DNA of 64,000 nucleotides from Phocoena phocoena (lineage: Eukaryota; Chordata; Mammalia; Artiodactyla; Phocoenidae): contig NC_089234.1 of NCBI RefSeq assembly GCF_963924675.1, positions 60,423,153 through 60,487,152 of the forward strand, in the 5' to 3' direction. The notes under the pieces were generated by a model, which saw only the letters and a list, made by a program, of their open reading frames with translations, searched no databases and was not told where the DNA came from. Each line of letters starts with the position of its first letter. Within the stretch, counting starts at the first letter, position 1. The position numbers and the translations under genes were made by a program. Positions 43,701 to 58,700 of the stretch are shown here, in pieces.

Positions 43701-46700
43701 CTAGTAGTTTTCTGGTGGCATTTATAGGATTCTCTATGTATAGTATCATGTCATCTGCAAACAGTGACAGTTTTACTTCTTCGTTTACAATTTGTATTCC
43801 TTTTATTTCTTTTTCTTCTCTGATTGCTGTGGCTAGGACTTCCAAAACTATGTTGAATAATAGTGGTGAGAGTGGACATCCTTGTCTTGTTCCTGATCTT
43901 AGAGGAAATGCCTTCAGTTTTTCACCATTGAGAATGATGTTTGCTGTGGGTTTGTCTTCTATGGCCTTTATTATGTTGAGGTAGGTTTCCTCTATGCCCA
44001 CTTTCTGGAGAGTCTTTATCATAAATGGGTATTACATTTTGTCAGAAGCTTTTTCTGCATCTAATGAGATGATCATATGGTTTTTATTCTTCAGTTTGTT
44101 AATATGGTGTATCACATTGATTGATTTGCATATATTGAAGAATCCTTACATCCCTGGGATAAATCCCACTTGATCATGGTGTATGATCCTTTTAATGTGT
44201 TGTTGGATTCTGTTTGCTAGTATTTTGTTGAGGACTTTTGCGTCTATATTCATCAGTGATATTGGTCTGTAATTTTCTTTTTTTGTAGTATCTTTGTCTG
44301 GTTTTGGTATCAGGGTGGTGGTGGTCTCATAGAATGAGTTTGGGAGTGTTCCTGCCTCTGCAATTTTTTGGAAGAGTTTGAGAAGGATGGATGTTAGCTC
44401 TTTTCTAAATGTTTGATAGAATTCACCTGTGAAGCCATCTGGTCCTGGCCTTTTGTTTGTTGGAAGATTTTTAATAACAGTTTCAATTTCATTACTTGTG
44501 ATTGGTCTGTTCCTATTTTCTGTTTCTTCCTGGTTCAGTCTTGGAAGTTTATACCTTTCTAAGAATTTGTCCATTTCTTGCAGGTTGTCCATTTTATTGG
44601 CATAGAGTTGCTTGTAGTAGTCTCTTAGGATGCTTTGTATTTCTGCGGTTTCTGTTGTAACTTCTCCTTTTTCCTTTCTAATTTTATTGATTTGAGTCCT
44701 CTCCCTCTTTTTCTTGATGAGTCTGACTAATGTTTTATCAATTTTGTTTATCTTCTCAAAGAACCAGATTTTAGTTTTATTGACCTTTCCTATTGTTTTG
44801 TTTCTATTTCATTTATTTCTGATTTGATCTTTATGATTTCTTTCCTTCTGCTAACTTTGGGTTTTGTTTGTTCTTCTTTCTCTAGTTCCTTGAGGGGTAA
44901 GGTTAGATTGTTTATTTGAGATTTGTTTTGTTTCTTGAGGTAGGCTTGTATAGCTATAAACTTCCCTCTTAGAACTGCTTTTGCTGCATCCCGAAGGTTT
45001 TGGATCGTTGTGTTTTCATTATCATTTGTCTCTAGGTTTTTCTGATTTCCTCTTTGATTTCTTCAGTGATCTCTTGGTTATTTAGTAACTTATTGTTTAG
45101 CTTCCATGTGTTTGTGTTTTTTACGTTTTTTTCCCTGTAATTCATTTCTAATCTCATAGCTCTGTGGTCAGAAAAGATGATTGATATGATTTCAATTTTC
45201 TTAAATTACCGAGGCTTGATTTGTGACCCAAGATGTGATCTATCCTGAGAATGTTCTGTGCGCACTTGAGAAGAAAGTGTAATCTGTTGTTTTGGGATGG
45301 AATGTCCTATAAATATCAATTAAATCTATCTGGTCTATTGTGTCATTTAAAGCTTCTGTTTCCTTATTTGTTTTCATTTTGGATGATCTGTCCATTGGTG
45401 TAAGTGAGGTGTTAAAGTCCCCCACTATTATTGTGTTACTGTCGATTTTCTCTTTTAGAGCTGTCAGCAGTTTTCTTATGTATTGAGGTGCTTCTATGTT
45501 GGGTGCATATATATTTATAATTGTTATATCTTCTTCTTGGATTGATCCCTTGATCATTATGTAGTGTCCTTCCTTGTCTCTTTTAACATTCTTTATTTTA
45601 AAGTCTATTTTATCTGATATGAGTATTGCTGCTCCAGCTTTCTTTTGATTTCCATTTGCATGGAATATCTTTTTCCATCCCCACACTTTCAGTTGGTATG
45701 TGTCCCTAGGTCTGAAGTGGGTCTCTTGTAGACAGCCTATATATGGGTCTTGTTTTTATATCCATTCAGCAAGCCTGTATATTTTGGTTGGAGCATTTAA
45801 TCCATTCACGTTTAAGGTAATACATCAATATGTATGTTCCTATGACCATTTTCTTAATTGTTTTGGATTAGTTTTTGTAGGTCCTTTTCTTCTCTTGTGT
45901 TTCCCACTTAGAGAAGTTCCTTTAGCATTTGTTGTAGAGCTGGTTTGGTGGTGCTGAATTCTCTTAGCTTTTGCTTGTCTGTAAAGCTTTTGATTTCTCC
46001 ATCGAATCTGAATGAGATCCTTGCTGGGTAGAGTAATCTTGGTTGTAGGTTCTTCCCTTTCATCACTTTATCATGCCACTCCCTTCTGGCTTGTAGAATT
46101 TCTGCTGAGAAATCAGTTGTTAACCTTATAGGAGTTCTCTTGTATGTTATTTGTCATTTTTCCCTTGCTGCTTTCCATAATATTTCTTTGTCTTTAATTT
46201 TTTCCAATTTGATTACTATGTGTCTCAGTGTGTTTCTTCTTGGGTTTATCCTGTATGGGACTCGCTGTGCTTCCTGGACTTGGGTGGCTATTTCCTTTCC
46301 CAAGTCCAGGAAGTTTTCGACTATAATCTCTTCAAATATTTTCTCTGGTCCTTTCTCTTTCTCTTCTCCTTCTGGGACCCTTATAATGTGAATGTTGTTG
46401 CGTTTAATGTTGTCCCAGAGGTCTCTTAGGCTGTCTTCATTTCTTTTCATTCTTTTTTCTTTAATCTGTTCCACAGCAGTGAATTCCACCATTCTGTCTT
46501 CCAGGTCACTTATCCATTCTTCTGCCTCAGTTATTCTGCTATTGATTCCTTCTAGTGTAGTTTTCATTTCAGTTATTGTATTGTTCATCTCTGTTTGTTT
46601 GTTCTTTAATTCTTCTAGGTCTTTGTTAAACATTTCTTGCATCTTCTCAATCTTTGCCTCCATTCTTTTTCCGAGGTCCTGGATCATCTTCACTATCATT

Positions 46701-49700
46701 ATTCTGAATTCTTTTTCTGAAAGGTTGCCTATCTCCACTTCATTTAGTTGTTTTTCTGGGGTTTTATCTTGTTCCTTCATCTGGTACATAGCCCTCTGCC
46801 TTTTCATCTTGTCTATCTTTCTGTGAATGTGGTTTTTGTTCCACAGGCTGCAGGATTGTAGTTCTTCTTGCTTCTGCTGTCTGCCCTCTATTGATGGATT
46901 TTTTTACCTGCTTATGGGGTCACATTTTTCTGCTTCTTGTGTATCTGTTAAATTTTTATTGGGTAGTGAACATTGTGAATTTACTCCGTTGGGAGCAAAT
47001 CTTGTTTTTTCTCTTTAGAGAGTCTGAACCTTGGTTCTGGAAAATAGCTACTTGTGGATCAGCATAATCATTCCAAAGCTTGTATTTAAGCCTTTTAAGG
47101 GCAGATCTGGAGTATTCCTTTCTCTAGGGCTAGTTTAGCTTCACTCCTAAGGTGTGTCCCTACTGGAATCTCTATTCAGTGCTCTGTGTATTCAAGCGTG
47201 GTGTCTCTACTCTGGCTGGTGGGAACTTGAATGTTAGCATGCTGTTTGAGCTTTGGGTATTGTTAGGCTTACAGCTCCCCAGTAGTTGTTTTTCATCTGG
47301 TCTTGTGGATTTCACCCTGTGTATGTGCAGATTGTCCTTCAGCCAAAGTCTCAAAGAGAGTTTTATGCTGATTTCTGGAGTCCTTTTTTTTTTTTGGCTT
47401 CCTCCTCTTCAGTGCTTGGTCCTACAAATTTTATTTGCCTTTGCATCACCAAATTCCAGAATTGAATTGAATTGTCCCCTCAGTTCACTGGGATCATTGG
47501 GCTCTGTTTGGGTTCCCCACTCTGTGCCCCTATGTGGAAATTGTCTCCATTCAGAAAGCCAAGATGGGGCTCAGTCTGTCTAGCTCCATCTGTTATCCAG
47601 TGTCTGAAAACATTTGTTTTATGTGTTTTATCTAGTTTTCTAGTTTTTTTTTTTCTTTGCGGTACGTGGGCCTCTCACTGTTGTGGCCTCTCCCGTTGCA
47701 GAGCACAGGCTCCAGACGCACAGGCTCGGCGGCCATGGCTCACGGGCCAACCACTCCGCAGCATGTGGGATCTTCCTGGACTAGGGCATGAACCCGTGTC
47801 CCCTCCATCGGCAGGCAGACTCTCAACCACTGTGCCATGAGGGAAGCCCTAGTTTTCTAGTTATTGATGGCAGGAGGCAAGTCCTGTAGGAGTTAATTCT
47901 TCATGGACAAAAGGAGACATACATTTTAAAATTAGGATATAATTCATATAACATAGGTGCACAGTTCGGTGGTTTTTAGTATATTCACTACATTATGCAA
48001 CCATTGCCACCATCTAATTCTAGAATATTTCCATAACCCCATAAAAGATAGCTCATACTCATTAAGCTGTCAGTTCCTATTGCCCCCTTTTCCCAGCCCC
48101 TAACAACCACTAATCTACTTTCTGTCTCTGTTAATTTGCCTATTCTGAATATTCCATATAAATGGAATCATACAATATGTGGCCTTTTGTCTCTGGGCAT
48201 CTTTCACTTACAATGTTTTTAAGATTTATCCATGTTTTATCATGTAACGCTACTTCATTTTCTTTTTATGGCCAAGGAATATTCCATTGTATGGCTCTAC
48301 CACATTTTGTTTATGCATTCATCACTTGATGAATGTTTGGGTTGTTTCTACTTTTGGGCTTTTATGAATAATGCTGCTATCCATACATGTTTTCTTATAA
48401 TAATTTGTAATATTGTAAACAAGGCTGAGTTTACCATTATTTTTATTTACTTAATTGACCTTGATCTGATAAAAAATAGCTGTTGTGTTGTGCTAGACAG
48501 TGTTCTAAGTGCCTCCTATGCTTATTTTGTTTAATCTTCTGTCCATCCCTGTGAGGTAGATACTGATTTTCCATTTTACTGATTAAGAAAGTGAAGTTTA
48601 GAGAGGATAATTTTCCCAAGGTACCACAGGGTACCACAGCTAGTGGTTGCCACCATGCTAAGTCAGATAGATGATGCAAAGTTGTGTAGGACCTAGTAAT
48701 GGCTGTAATTTATATAATCCAATAGAACAAATAGCTGAAATTAGTCCTGGGAGTCACTGTGGGAAATTATTTGAACAGAAAAAAAAAAAACAGACTGTTT
48801 AGGGACTTTCCTGGTTAAGACTCAGCACTGCCAGTGCAGGGGGCACAGTTTCAATGCCTGATTGAGGAACTAGGATCCCACATGCTGCATGGCATGGCCA
48901 AAAAAAACCCCCCAAAAAACAACCCTACCAAAAAATAACTGTTTAAATTGAAGATCTTTTGATGGTTGCTTGTCTGTTAACCACTTGTACCAATCTTTCA
49001 GCAGGTATTTTCCTTGGGACTAGCCTTGAGTAGAATTAGGTAGTAATTTGTACAGTATTTGAGCATTCAAAAAACAGCAGCAGAGCCTTCCCAGTTGTGC
49101 TTGGGTGTTTCAACTCCAAATCATATTCTGTTCCCTAATAGTTAAAAGATATCATGTGGATATGATATTATTTACGAAGGACTTTCGTTCATTAGGGATA
49201 TCCATCTTCACTCCTGTATTAGGACTGAAGGAGGTGAGATTCTTTATCTTTTAAAAATACATTAATAATATTAATTTTTTTTTCTTTCTTTGAGAAGGTA
49301 AATTTATCGTCCTTTGCAGCTTATGTCAAATAAAAGAAGTCCTTTTGGGATCTCTGAGGTGAAAAGTAATATTGGAAAAGGAATTTATTAGATTACATTT
49401 ATACCCTACTCTATATTAGTTTTCTGTTGCTGTGTAATAAATTACCACAATCTTAGCAGCTTAAAACAACACGCATTTATCATCTCACAGTATTGTAGTA
49501 GCTCTGTAGATTAGAAGACCTGGTGGCCTCGAGAGGGTTCTCTGCTTTGGGTCTCACAAGGCCAAAATCAAGGTATTGGCCAGACCGGTCTCTTATCTGG
49601 AGGCCCTGGAGGAGAATCCACTTCCAAGTTCATTCACATTGTTGGCAGAATTCATTTCCTTGTGGCTGTAGGTCTGAGGTCCCTGTTTCCTTGACATGGG

Positions 49701-52700
49701 GCCCTTCTCACTTCTGTCAAATCCTGCTTGTGCTTTGAGTCTCTGACTTTGCCACCAGCCAGAGAAAACTCTGCTTTTTAAAGAGCTCATGTGTATAGGT
49801 CAGGCTTACTGGGATAATCTGCCTGATTAAGGTCAGCTGTGCCGTATAACTGAGTATAATTACAGCCGTGATATCACATGCACAGGTTCCACCCACAGTC
49901 AAAGGAGAGGGGATTATATGAGGTTAAGGGTCTTTGAGGGTCATTCTTAGAATTCTGCCTGTAGCTATTAATGTTCATTTTAAAACATTGTTGTGAGGGT
50001 CACATTTTTGATACAGCTGACTTTTCTACTCCCGGCTCTCATCCTATCCTTCCCTCACCCTTCCCTGAACTCTTTTCTTCCCTTAAAATAGTGGGCCCCT
50101 TTTCTCTCTTTATTTGGTAGCATGCTTGTCCTTGACCTCATCCTCGACTCTCTAAGGGAACCCTGGATTTACCTTTTAGAATAACATTTCCTGAAATCAC
50201 TTTTCTTTGTGCTGATCAATTATATAAGAAGTGTTTGACTACAGACATCATCATCATCATCCTTGTGCTTCAGCTCCCTAAGCCTGAGTATTTAATGTAG
50301 GATTTAGCTGCTCACAGACACCAGCAAGGTGTTTTTCATCTATGTGATCTGCAGATGAACTGCACCTTATTTTTTCACTCTTTCCTCTCTTGCATTAAGA
50401 TTCAAAGATGTCTCACTGTCTGTAAGTTCAAGCAGTACGTTAAAACCCTGTATATCTCTCAATCTATCTATAGCTAGTAATGCTAATATAATTCCAATTT
50501 ATCTCACAGCAGGGTCCAGTAGAAAAGCACATCAGTAATGAAAAATAGTAATTCAAAACTGTGTTTGGTGGAGCATTCTGAAGGCTTTGTAGATCTGTCT
50601 GAAGCAACAGGGGATTTCTCAGGCTGCCTGGAGAACCTGAACAGGTTATAGAACAAAAACTACATCATTCTGCTCATACTGTGGTGTGAAGGTTGACACT
50701 GGGCAGAAATGGCTAATGGATTTGGGGTCCATCCCCTCTCCCCAAGTTAGGATTAGTTTTTTCCATTTAGTATTATTCACTGAAGAAGAAAATTTATATA
50801 TAAAAGCTTTAGTGGATAATTTAGGATTTTTCATGTGTAAGGGGAGTTGTAGGATTTGTAATTATCTTGTGAACTAATTTAGAATGAAGACGGATACAGG
50901 CATACCTTGGAGATATTGCACATTTGGTTCCAGACCACTGCAATAAAGTGAGACATATGAATTTTTTGGTTTCCCAGTGCATATGAAAGTTATGTTTACA
51001 CTTTACTATAGTCTATTAAGTGTGCAATAGTATTGTGTCTAAAAAATGTATATACCTTAATTAAAAATAATGCTGTTGGAAAAATGGCAGCAATAGACTT
51101 GCTCCACTCAGAGTTGCCACAAAACTTCAATTTGTAAAAAACATAATATCTGTGAAGCACAGTAAAGCGAAGCACAATTAAACAAGGTGTGCCTGTAGTT
51201 GTCTTTGGTTGTAATAAAAGTTGTGAACTCCTGAGTTCTAATGTTAGGTGAGAAAGTAAGAAAAGGAGATGTTACAAGATTCATATAGTGTACCATTTGG
51301 ATGGAGATGATTGTTGTGAATAAGTGTTTATCTTTTATTCATTCATTCACTATTTTTTAAATGTCTACCATTGTCCAGGCTATATATTTTGTGCTAACAA
51401 TGGACTCTACCCTATGGATCCCATACTCTACTGGGGGGAAACAGTGTTCTTATAGAAATAGTTAGAGTACTGTGAGTTAAGTGCTATTAGAGGGAGTGCA
51501 GTGGGTTCACAGAGGAGAGATTCTCCAGTGGTTGGAAAAGGCTTATTAAGGGAGGTGACACTTGAATTGAGTCTTGAAAGAAGAACAAGAGTTCTGGCAA
51601 AGGGGGATGAGCATTCTGGGCAGAGGAACTGGCACTTGCAAGGTATGGAGGTGTTCTAGTCAGCTGTGTTCAGGGAAGAGTTAGGAGTTTGTTAAGACTG
51701 CAACCTGGAAAGTGAGTAGGGTAGGGAAGAGGTAGGAGTCAAGAGTGGAAAGGTGAATGGTATCCAGGTTGTGAAAGGTCATGTGTGGATTAAGGATTTT
51801 GAATGTATTTTATAGTCAGGAACCGGCAAAGGTTTTAAGTAGGGACTAATGTGATTAACTTAGCGTTGTAGTTGCCTCTGAAGGCAGTGTGGAGGATGGA
51901 TTGAGAGTTAAGGAGTGGGGTACGAGAGGCATCTACCAGTTAGAGACTATTGATACCATCTATTAAAAAAAAGACTAAGGGTTTCCCTGGTGGTGCAGTG
52001 GTTAAGAATCTGCCTGCCAATGCAGGGGACATGGGTTCGATCTCTGGTCCAGGAAGATCCCACATGCCATGGAGCAACTAAGCCCATGCGCCACAACTAC
52101 TGAGCCTGTGCTTCTAGAGCCCGCGAGCCACAACTACTGAGACCACATGCTGCAACTACTGAAGCCTGCGCTCCTAGAGCCCATGCTCCGCAGCAAGAGA
52201 AGCCACCTCAGTGAGAAGCCCGTGCACTGCAACAAAGAGTAGCCCCTGCTCGCCACAACTAGAGAAAGCCCGCGCACAGCAACAAAGACCCAGTGCAGCC
52301 AAAAATAAATTAAAAAAAAAAAAAGACAAAGGCCTGTGGCATATTCAGGAGGGGATATGTTCCAGAGATATTTTAGAGATCTCTCTAAAGTGGGGATAAT
52401 AATGGTGCCTACCTTTAGTGTTGATGTGAAGAGTAAATGAGTTAATAAATTTAAGGTGTTTAGAGCAGAGCACGGTGCATAGTTAGTATTGTGTTTGCTC
52501 TTGTAATAATAGCACGGATTACTGTATAGGAGATGAGGGTAAGTGTAGCATCAAGAAGGAGCGGAGGATCTGACTTGAATAGGAGGTGTACCATTAACTC
52601 ATCACTAATGTTTAAGTGATCATTGTCTGTCTTTGGGAATAGATGTAGGTTGGTAGATGGATTGCCAGCTAGTGCTTACAAGTAACTTATAGAGGAATAG

Positions 52701-55700
52701 TTAAGTTTTTAGAAAAGTATGTTTAACTATTCATTGTGCTTATCAACATAAGAGAGTTGTATCCTTTAGTTAAGGGGAGATGCTTTTTGCTTCTTTTCCG
52801 GTGGGTAAGGATATTTAGACCATGCGTGAGAACATTCATTTTTTCTGGTCACTGTAAAAGCTGATCCTTGAATATTTGTCCTTTGTTTTTAAGAACCTCT
52901 CCACTTTCCTGTAAGTATGTCTGGATAGAATTTATAAGATAGAAGAGTCAAAACCCTGTTTTCTGAAGCTTATTCAGCATAACGATTATTTGATTAATAA
53001 CATACAGAGATTCTCAAATCAAAGTCAGCATTTGTGAACAGTCTTAAAGGATAGAAATGACTCAGCAGAGCCTAATTAGCTCTTGAGGGTGCTTTAAAAG
53101 GAAGAGTAAAGATGGCATTTGTTTAGAGTGTAGCCTAGTCATATAAAAAGCAAGAAGGGGGAAAGCCTCTATTTATTCCATACTACTATGTGCCAGAGGC
53201 TTCAGAACAACCCTGAGAAGGAAATGTGTGTTTTAGAGATGATGAAATTGAGTTTCAGAGCAGTGAGTAACTCACCTCAAGTAATACTATGGATAGGTAG
53301 CAGAAATAGAATTTGAAACCAGGCCTATCTGGTTGCAAAGCCAAATGCTCTTTTCACCAGTCTTATATGAATAACTTTTCTATGTGAATGAGGTAGGTAT
53401 ATATCACCCACCCAGGAGTGATTGTCTGGGATTTGGCCATAAAAAAGAAAATATAATGAGCATAGGGGAAGGCTTCCGTACTTATTTCCTCTCTTTCTTT
53501 GCATAGAATATCAGGAAGTGAATTGGTAGACCCCTCACAAATACCTGTTTCGTACTTATTTATAGGTTTTGTGAGAGCATGTAAAAAATCTATAGGACCT
53601 TTGAGTTAGAGGTAAACTGGGCCATCTCCCTCATCTTATAGAGAAGGAAACCAAGGTCCAAAGAAGTGAGATGGTTTGCCTGATCATAGCTGGTTTATAG
53701 CAGAGTTGGAATTAGAACCCTAAACTCTGTATTCCAGGTTAGAAGCCTTTTGTAGCTAAATCCCAAACCTTTGTTATGCCTGGAATTCCTGGAAGATGAT
53801 ATCTGTGCATATAATTTGAGGATTATTTTTTTTGTTTCTGGCTCTCAGCATGTACTGTCAAGGCCAAGTGCTGTACATTATATATGTTCTGGGTGCTACA
53901 CATTTGGATCAGATTCATAGGCATTCTTTTCTTAACTCTCATGTAATGGAGCATGACCTTTGGGATCTGAGTCTGAAGAGAGGCTTCACTTCTGCCAGCT
54001 GATAGCTCTGGCAGATGTACCTATGTTATATCCCAACTGTGTGGACAGAATGGTTTGAGTTCTTACTGGGGCTTTAAGGAAAAAAAAGTGGGCTAATCCA
54101 TACTTCTCTCTACTGGCCTTTTCCCCAAGCATGACATTTTTAGATTTCACTATTCCTTGTTAATTGTTCATTCTGATAGCACTGCCAGCAGTTCTGCCCC
54201 CGTGGACCCCGAGAGCTGGATTAAAAGTGAAATCAGTGAAGGCACTGTGATCATGTGGTGACTGCTGATAAATCATGGAGCTGCAGTTTGAATGAGAGGG
54301 TTAAGGTCTTGCACCTAGGACTGCTGAGTTAGAACTCGCCTTTGAACTCTGAACTGGGGCTTAGGCATGCACATAAGCTTTCTGTGGAGGTAGCTTTTGC
54401 ATGCATTTTTTCCTTAGATGAGGTCCTATTTAACAAATAAAGAAACTGAGGCTCATAGATATGACTTAGCCATAAAGAACCCAACCCCCCAATCTAGATA
54501 GAACCACCCTAGGGGATTCTTGTTACTTCACCCTTTGCTTCAGCTTGCTGGGTGGAAGGTCACCACCGTTAGGATTTTCAGGCGCCAGCCTGGGTGGCCA
54601 ACCTAACAAAGTAAAATAGTTCTGGCTCCGAGTAATGGTGAACTTGGAGCAGGGCCCAGTGTAATTAAACCCCTGGAGAAAAGAATTTGTTGTTGGCCTG
54701 TATTCATTACAGTGAAGAAGCTTGCGGGTAGAAATATGATATATTCCAAGCAAAGAAAAATAGTGGCTCTAGAGATCTATGCCATTGCCTTGAAGATTGT
54801 TTGGTTCCACATTAAATTTAGATAGTTCAGTAAGAGAAAAGCTTTTCTTGGTAGATGGCATTCCTAGGCAGGGTAAAATTTAGGGTGTTTCTCCATTTAT
54901 TAAAAGACTGTCCAGTAGAGTTTCATATGCATTATATAATCTAAAACACAGTTAAAGCCTGTCTGAACTCTTATGACTCACAATTCCCCCAAAGACTTCA
55001 GTTTATGTTGCCTTTAGGTATCCCATGTGTTCCTTTCCTTGCTCTTTTGTGTTCTCTCTGTTTTATTTCCAAGTATTTACTATTTTTGTGGCCAGGGAAC
55101 TCAAGTTGACTGAAGTGGTAGGCTCCCAAAGAAAAAGGTAAGGGAAGAAAAGTTCTAGAGCTTCTTTTTTCTAGATAGTAAGATAATAAATTTATGTTGG
55201 TTTAAACCACTAAGTTTGTGGTAATTTGTTATAGTAACAGTAGGATACTAATAATTTTAAACTCACAGAAAAGTTATAAGACTAAGGATAGTACTCTACT
55301 CAGATTCACTTGTTAATATTTTGCTTTGTTTTATCATTCTCTCTTTCTCTTTTTTCATCCTTTCTGAACTACTTTAAAGTGCACTGCATATGTCATGACC
55401 CTTTACCCCTCACACCTCAATATATATTTCCTGAGAATTGGAATTTTTTTTAATGTAATAACCAGGTACATCTTCCCATGTTTGAGTCATTTTTATTTTT
55501 GTGAAGTGTCTCTTTATGTCTTTTGTCTATTGCTCAGTAGCATTTTTAGTCATTTTCCTTTGATTTTTAAAAGTTCTTTATATATTAGAGATATTAACCC
55601 TTTATCTGTGATATATGTTGCAAGTATTTTCTTCTAGTGTATTGTCTTTTAACTTTGCTTATATTTTTTGCCATGTAAAAGTTTTCTCTTTTTAAGTAAT

Positions 55701-58700
55701 CAAATTTATTGGTCTTATTGCATCTGGATTTCTAGTCTTAGTTTGACAGCCTTTTTCTACATCCAGGTTAAAGAGGAATTTACCCATCTTGTTTTCTTGA
55801 ATAGTTTGTTTTTTTACGTTTCAGTCTTTAATTTGGAGTTTATTCTTGTGTGTGGTGTAATGAATGAATATAATTTTATTCTTTTTCCAAATGGCTGTCC
55901 AGTTGCCCTAGTATCATTTATTAACAAAAATCATATTTGCCTCAGTGGTTTGAGATAACAGCTTTGCCATCCACAAAGATTTCTGTGTGTACATGGTGTT
56001 TTTAACATTATATGTTGAAAGACCTTTGGGAAGTCATCAAATACAAAAGGTCAAATAAGAGTTGATCAGAGGTCAAGTAAACTATTCCATGAGAATAGCT
56101 CTCAGCAGGTTGAGTTATAGGTGAAAACTTGTTTCAGGATTGTTAAGATGCTCTTAAAAAGAAAAGGCATACAGATTTTTTTTTTTTTTTTTTTTTTGCG
56201 GTACGTGGGCCTCTCATTGTTGTGGCCTCTCCTGTTGCGGAGCACAGGCTCCGGACGTGCAGGCTCAGCGGCCATGGCTCATGGGCTCAGCCACTCCGTG
56301 GCATGTGGGATCTTCCTGGACCGGGGCATGAACCCGCGTCCCCTGCATTGGCAGGCGGACTCTCAACAACCGCGCCACCAGGGAAGCCCGGCATACACAT
56401 TTTTATATTTAACAGCTTTATTGAGGTACAGTTTACATACCAAAAAAACCCACCCATTTCAAGTGTACAGTTCAATCATTTTTAGTAAATTTACGGAGTT
56501 GTGCAATCATAACCATAATCTAATTCTATTTCTAGAACATTCCTGTCACTCCAGAAATGTCCCTTATGCCTATTTGCAGTCCCAGCCCTAACCCCAGGCA
56601 ACCATCTGGCTTTCAGTCTCTACAGATGTGCCTCTTCTGAATATTTCACATAAGTGGAATCGTATAATATGTAGTTTTTGCATCTGGCTTCTTTTACTTA
56701 GTTATTGTTTTTGTAGTTTATTCATATTATTACATGTGTATGTTGCCTAGTAGTATTTCGTTGTATGACTGTACTAAATTTTGTTTATCCCTTCACCAGT
56801 TGATAGATATTTGGATTACTTCCACTTTTTGGTTCTTATAAATAATACTGCTGTGACATTCACTTACAAGTTTTTATGTGGACCTGCATCTTCATTTCTC
56901 TTGAGTAGAGTCCTAGGAATGAAACGTCTGGGTTGTACTGAAAATTCACGTTTAACTTTTTGAGGAACTGCCAAACTGTTTTCCAGAGGGGCTGCACTAT
57001 TTTCCATTCCTCCCAGCAATGTATTCAGCAGTTCAGTTTCTCCATATCCTCACCAGTGCTTGTTATTGTCTGTCTTTTTGATTACAGTCATTCTAGTGAG
57101 CATGAAGTGATGTCTCATTTTGGTGTTGATTTGCATTTCCTAAAACACTAATGATGTTCAACACCTTTTCATATGTTTATTAGCCAGTAGTATATCTTCT
57201 TTGGTGAAATGTCTATTCAGATACTCTGCTCATTTTTAAATTGGATTGTGTATCATTTTATTATTGAATTTTTAAAAATTTAAAAATGTTTATATTTATC
57301 AGATATATGATCTGCAAATATTTTTCTCCCAAATAATTTTTTCTCTGTGGCTTGTCTTCTCACTTTCCTAATGTATCTTTTGAAGCACAAGTTTTTAACT
57401 TTGATCAAGTTCAGTTAATCCTTTTTTTCTTCTTTATGGGTTATGCTTATGCTTTTGATGCTCGTATCTCAGAAAAGACAATGATTAAAACTACTTTTCA
57501 TGGAATTATGATATTTGCCTTATTTTCAGGACTAGTCTGGTGATCAGACTATTGTGTGAGTTTTGTTGAAATGTATAATGCCTTGCCTCTGGGTGATGGC
57601 CTCATTGTTCCAGAGTCCTTTGGGCAACTATTACTAGAGAGGCAGAGTAATATTGATCAAAAGTGTAGGCTTTGGGGCCTGACTACCTGGGTTTGAATTT
57701 TAACTTCATCCCTTCCTAACAGTGTTACTTTGGGAAAGTGGCTTTATTTCTCTGTGCCTCAGTTTCCTCATCTGTAAAATGGGGATAATACTATCGGGTT
57801 GGCCAAAAAGTTCATTTGTTTTTTTCCGTAAGATCTTACAGAAAAACTTTTTGGCCAGCCCAGTACTTTGCTCGTAGGGTGTTTGTGTATATAAAGTTCA
57901 TAAGAAATGCCTGGGGCAGAGTAAGCCTCAAGAAATATTAGCTCTTATTATTAGGGGAGCAATTCTCAACTGTAGTTTGGGGTGGGGTTGTGCATATTGG
58001 AATCATTTGTGGGGCTTTGCATGCCTTTCTAAAGAGACAGATTCCTCCATGGGTTACAGCAGCTGGGATGTTTAGTATTGCGCTTAGCCTTCCTTGACAC
58101 ATTTAAAGTTGATTGTTCCTTAAAATCACTTTCATTAAATGAGGCAGTTTGGGTTGATGTGTAGAATTATAAAACTCTTCATCAGATGTAAAAATAGCTC
58201 AAGCTCCATTAACACTTAGAAAATGAATAATCTATTAATTCCTCTTGCCAAGGCAAAAATCAGGCAGTCTTAGGCAAACCAAGAGCAGAATATAAGCTAT
58301 CTGCATTTGATAAATACATTTTTCTGCTTTTGGGGTGGTTTATTAGTCCAGGGATCAGATTATGGGATAAGAACTTGTAATTCAGAGATAGAAGAATTCC
58401 TGCTTTGCTCCTGTTGGAGGATAAGATTCACAACTTTTTTTTTCTTGTCTTCATTTGCAAAATGAGTTTAATGAAATTTGAGACCTAATTATCTTCAAAA
58501 GGGATTCATGATCTGATATGGGACTACTATCAGAATATATAATGAATCCTTATAACTCAACAATAAAAAGACAGAAAATGGGCAAAGGATTTAAATAGAC
58601 ATTTCTCCAAAGGGGATGTACGAATGTCCAACAGGGACATGAAAAGATGTTCAGCATCATTGGTCAATAGTGAGAAGCAAATCAAAACCACAATGTGATA

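Larger units (their letters stand above)
41830..46893 (-). mobile_element. L1 retrotransposon, ~5 kb, 5' truncated and inactive
   Basis: Reversed L1 running from the 3'UTR (41.83-42.4 kb) through ORF2 (about 42.4-45.7 kb) to ORF1 and a few tens of bases of 5'UTR near 46.89 kb. ORF2 survives only as five blocks in shifting frames. ORF1 has a premature stop. It lies antisense to ASCC1 in the large intron and was probably inserted into an older LINE. Confidence 0.93.

Noticed and set aside
46392..46826. 144-codon hydrophobic frame
   Set aside because: It is the antisense shadow of the L1 ORF1 remnant on the minus strand.
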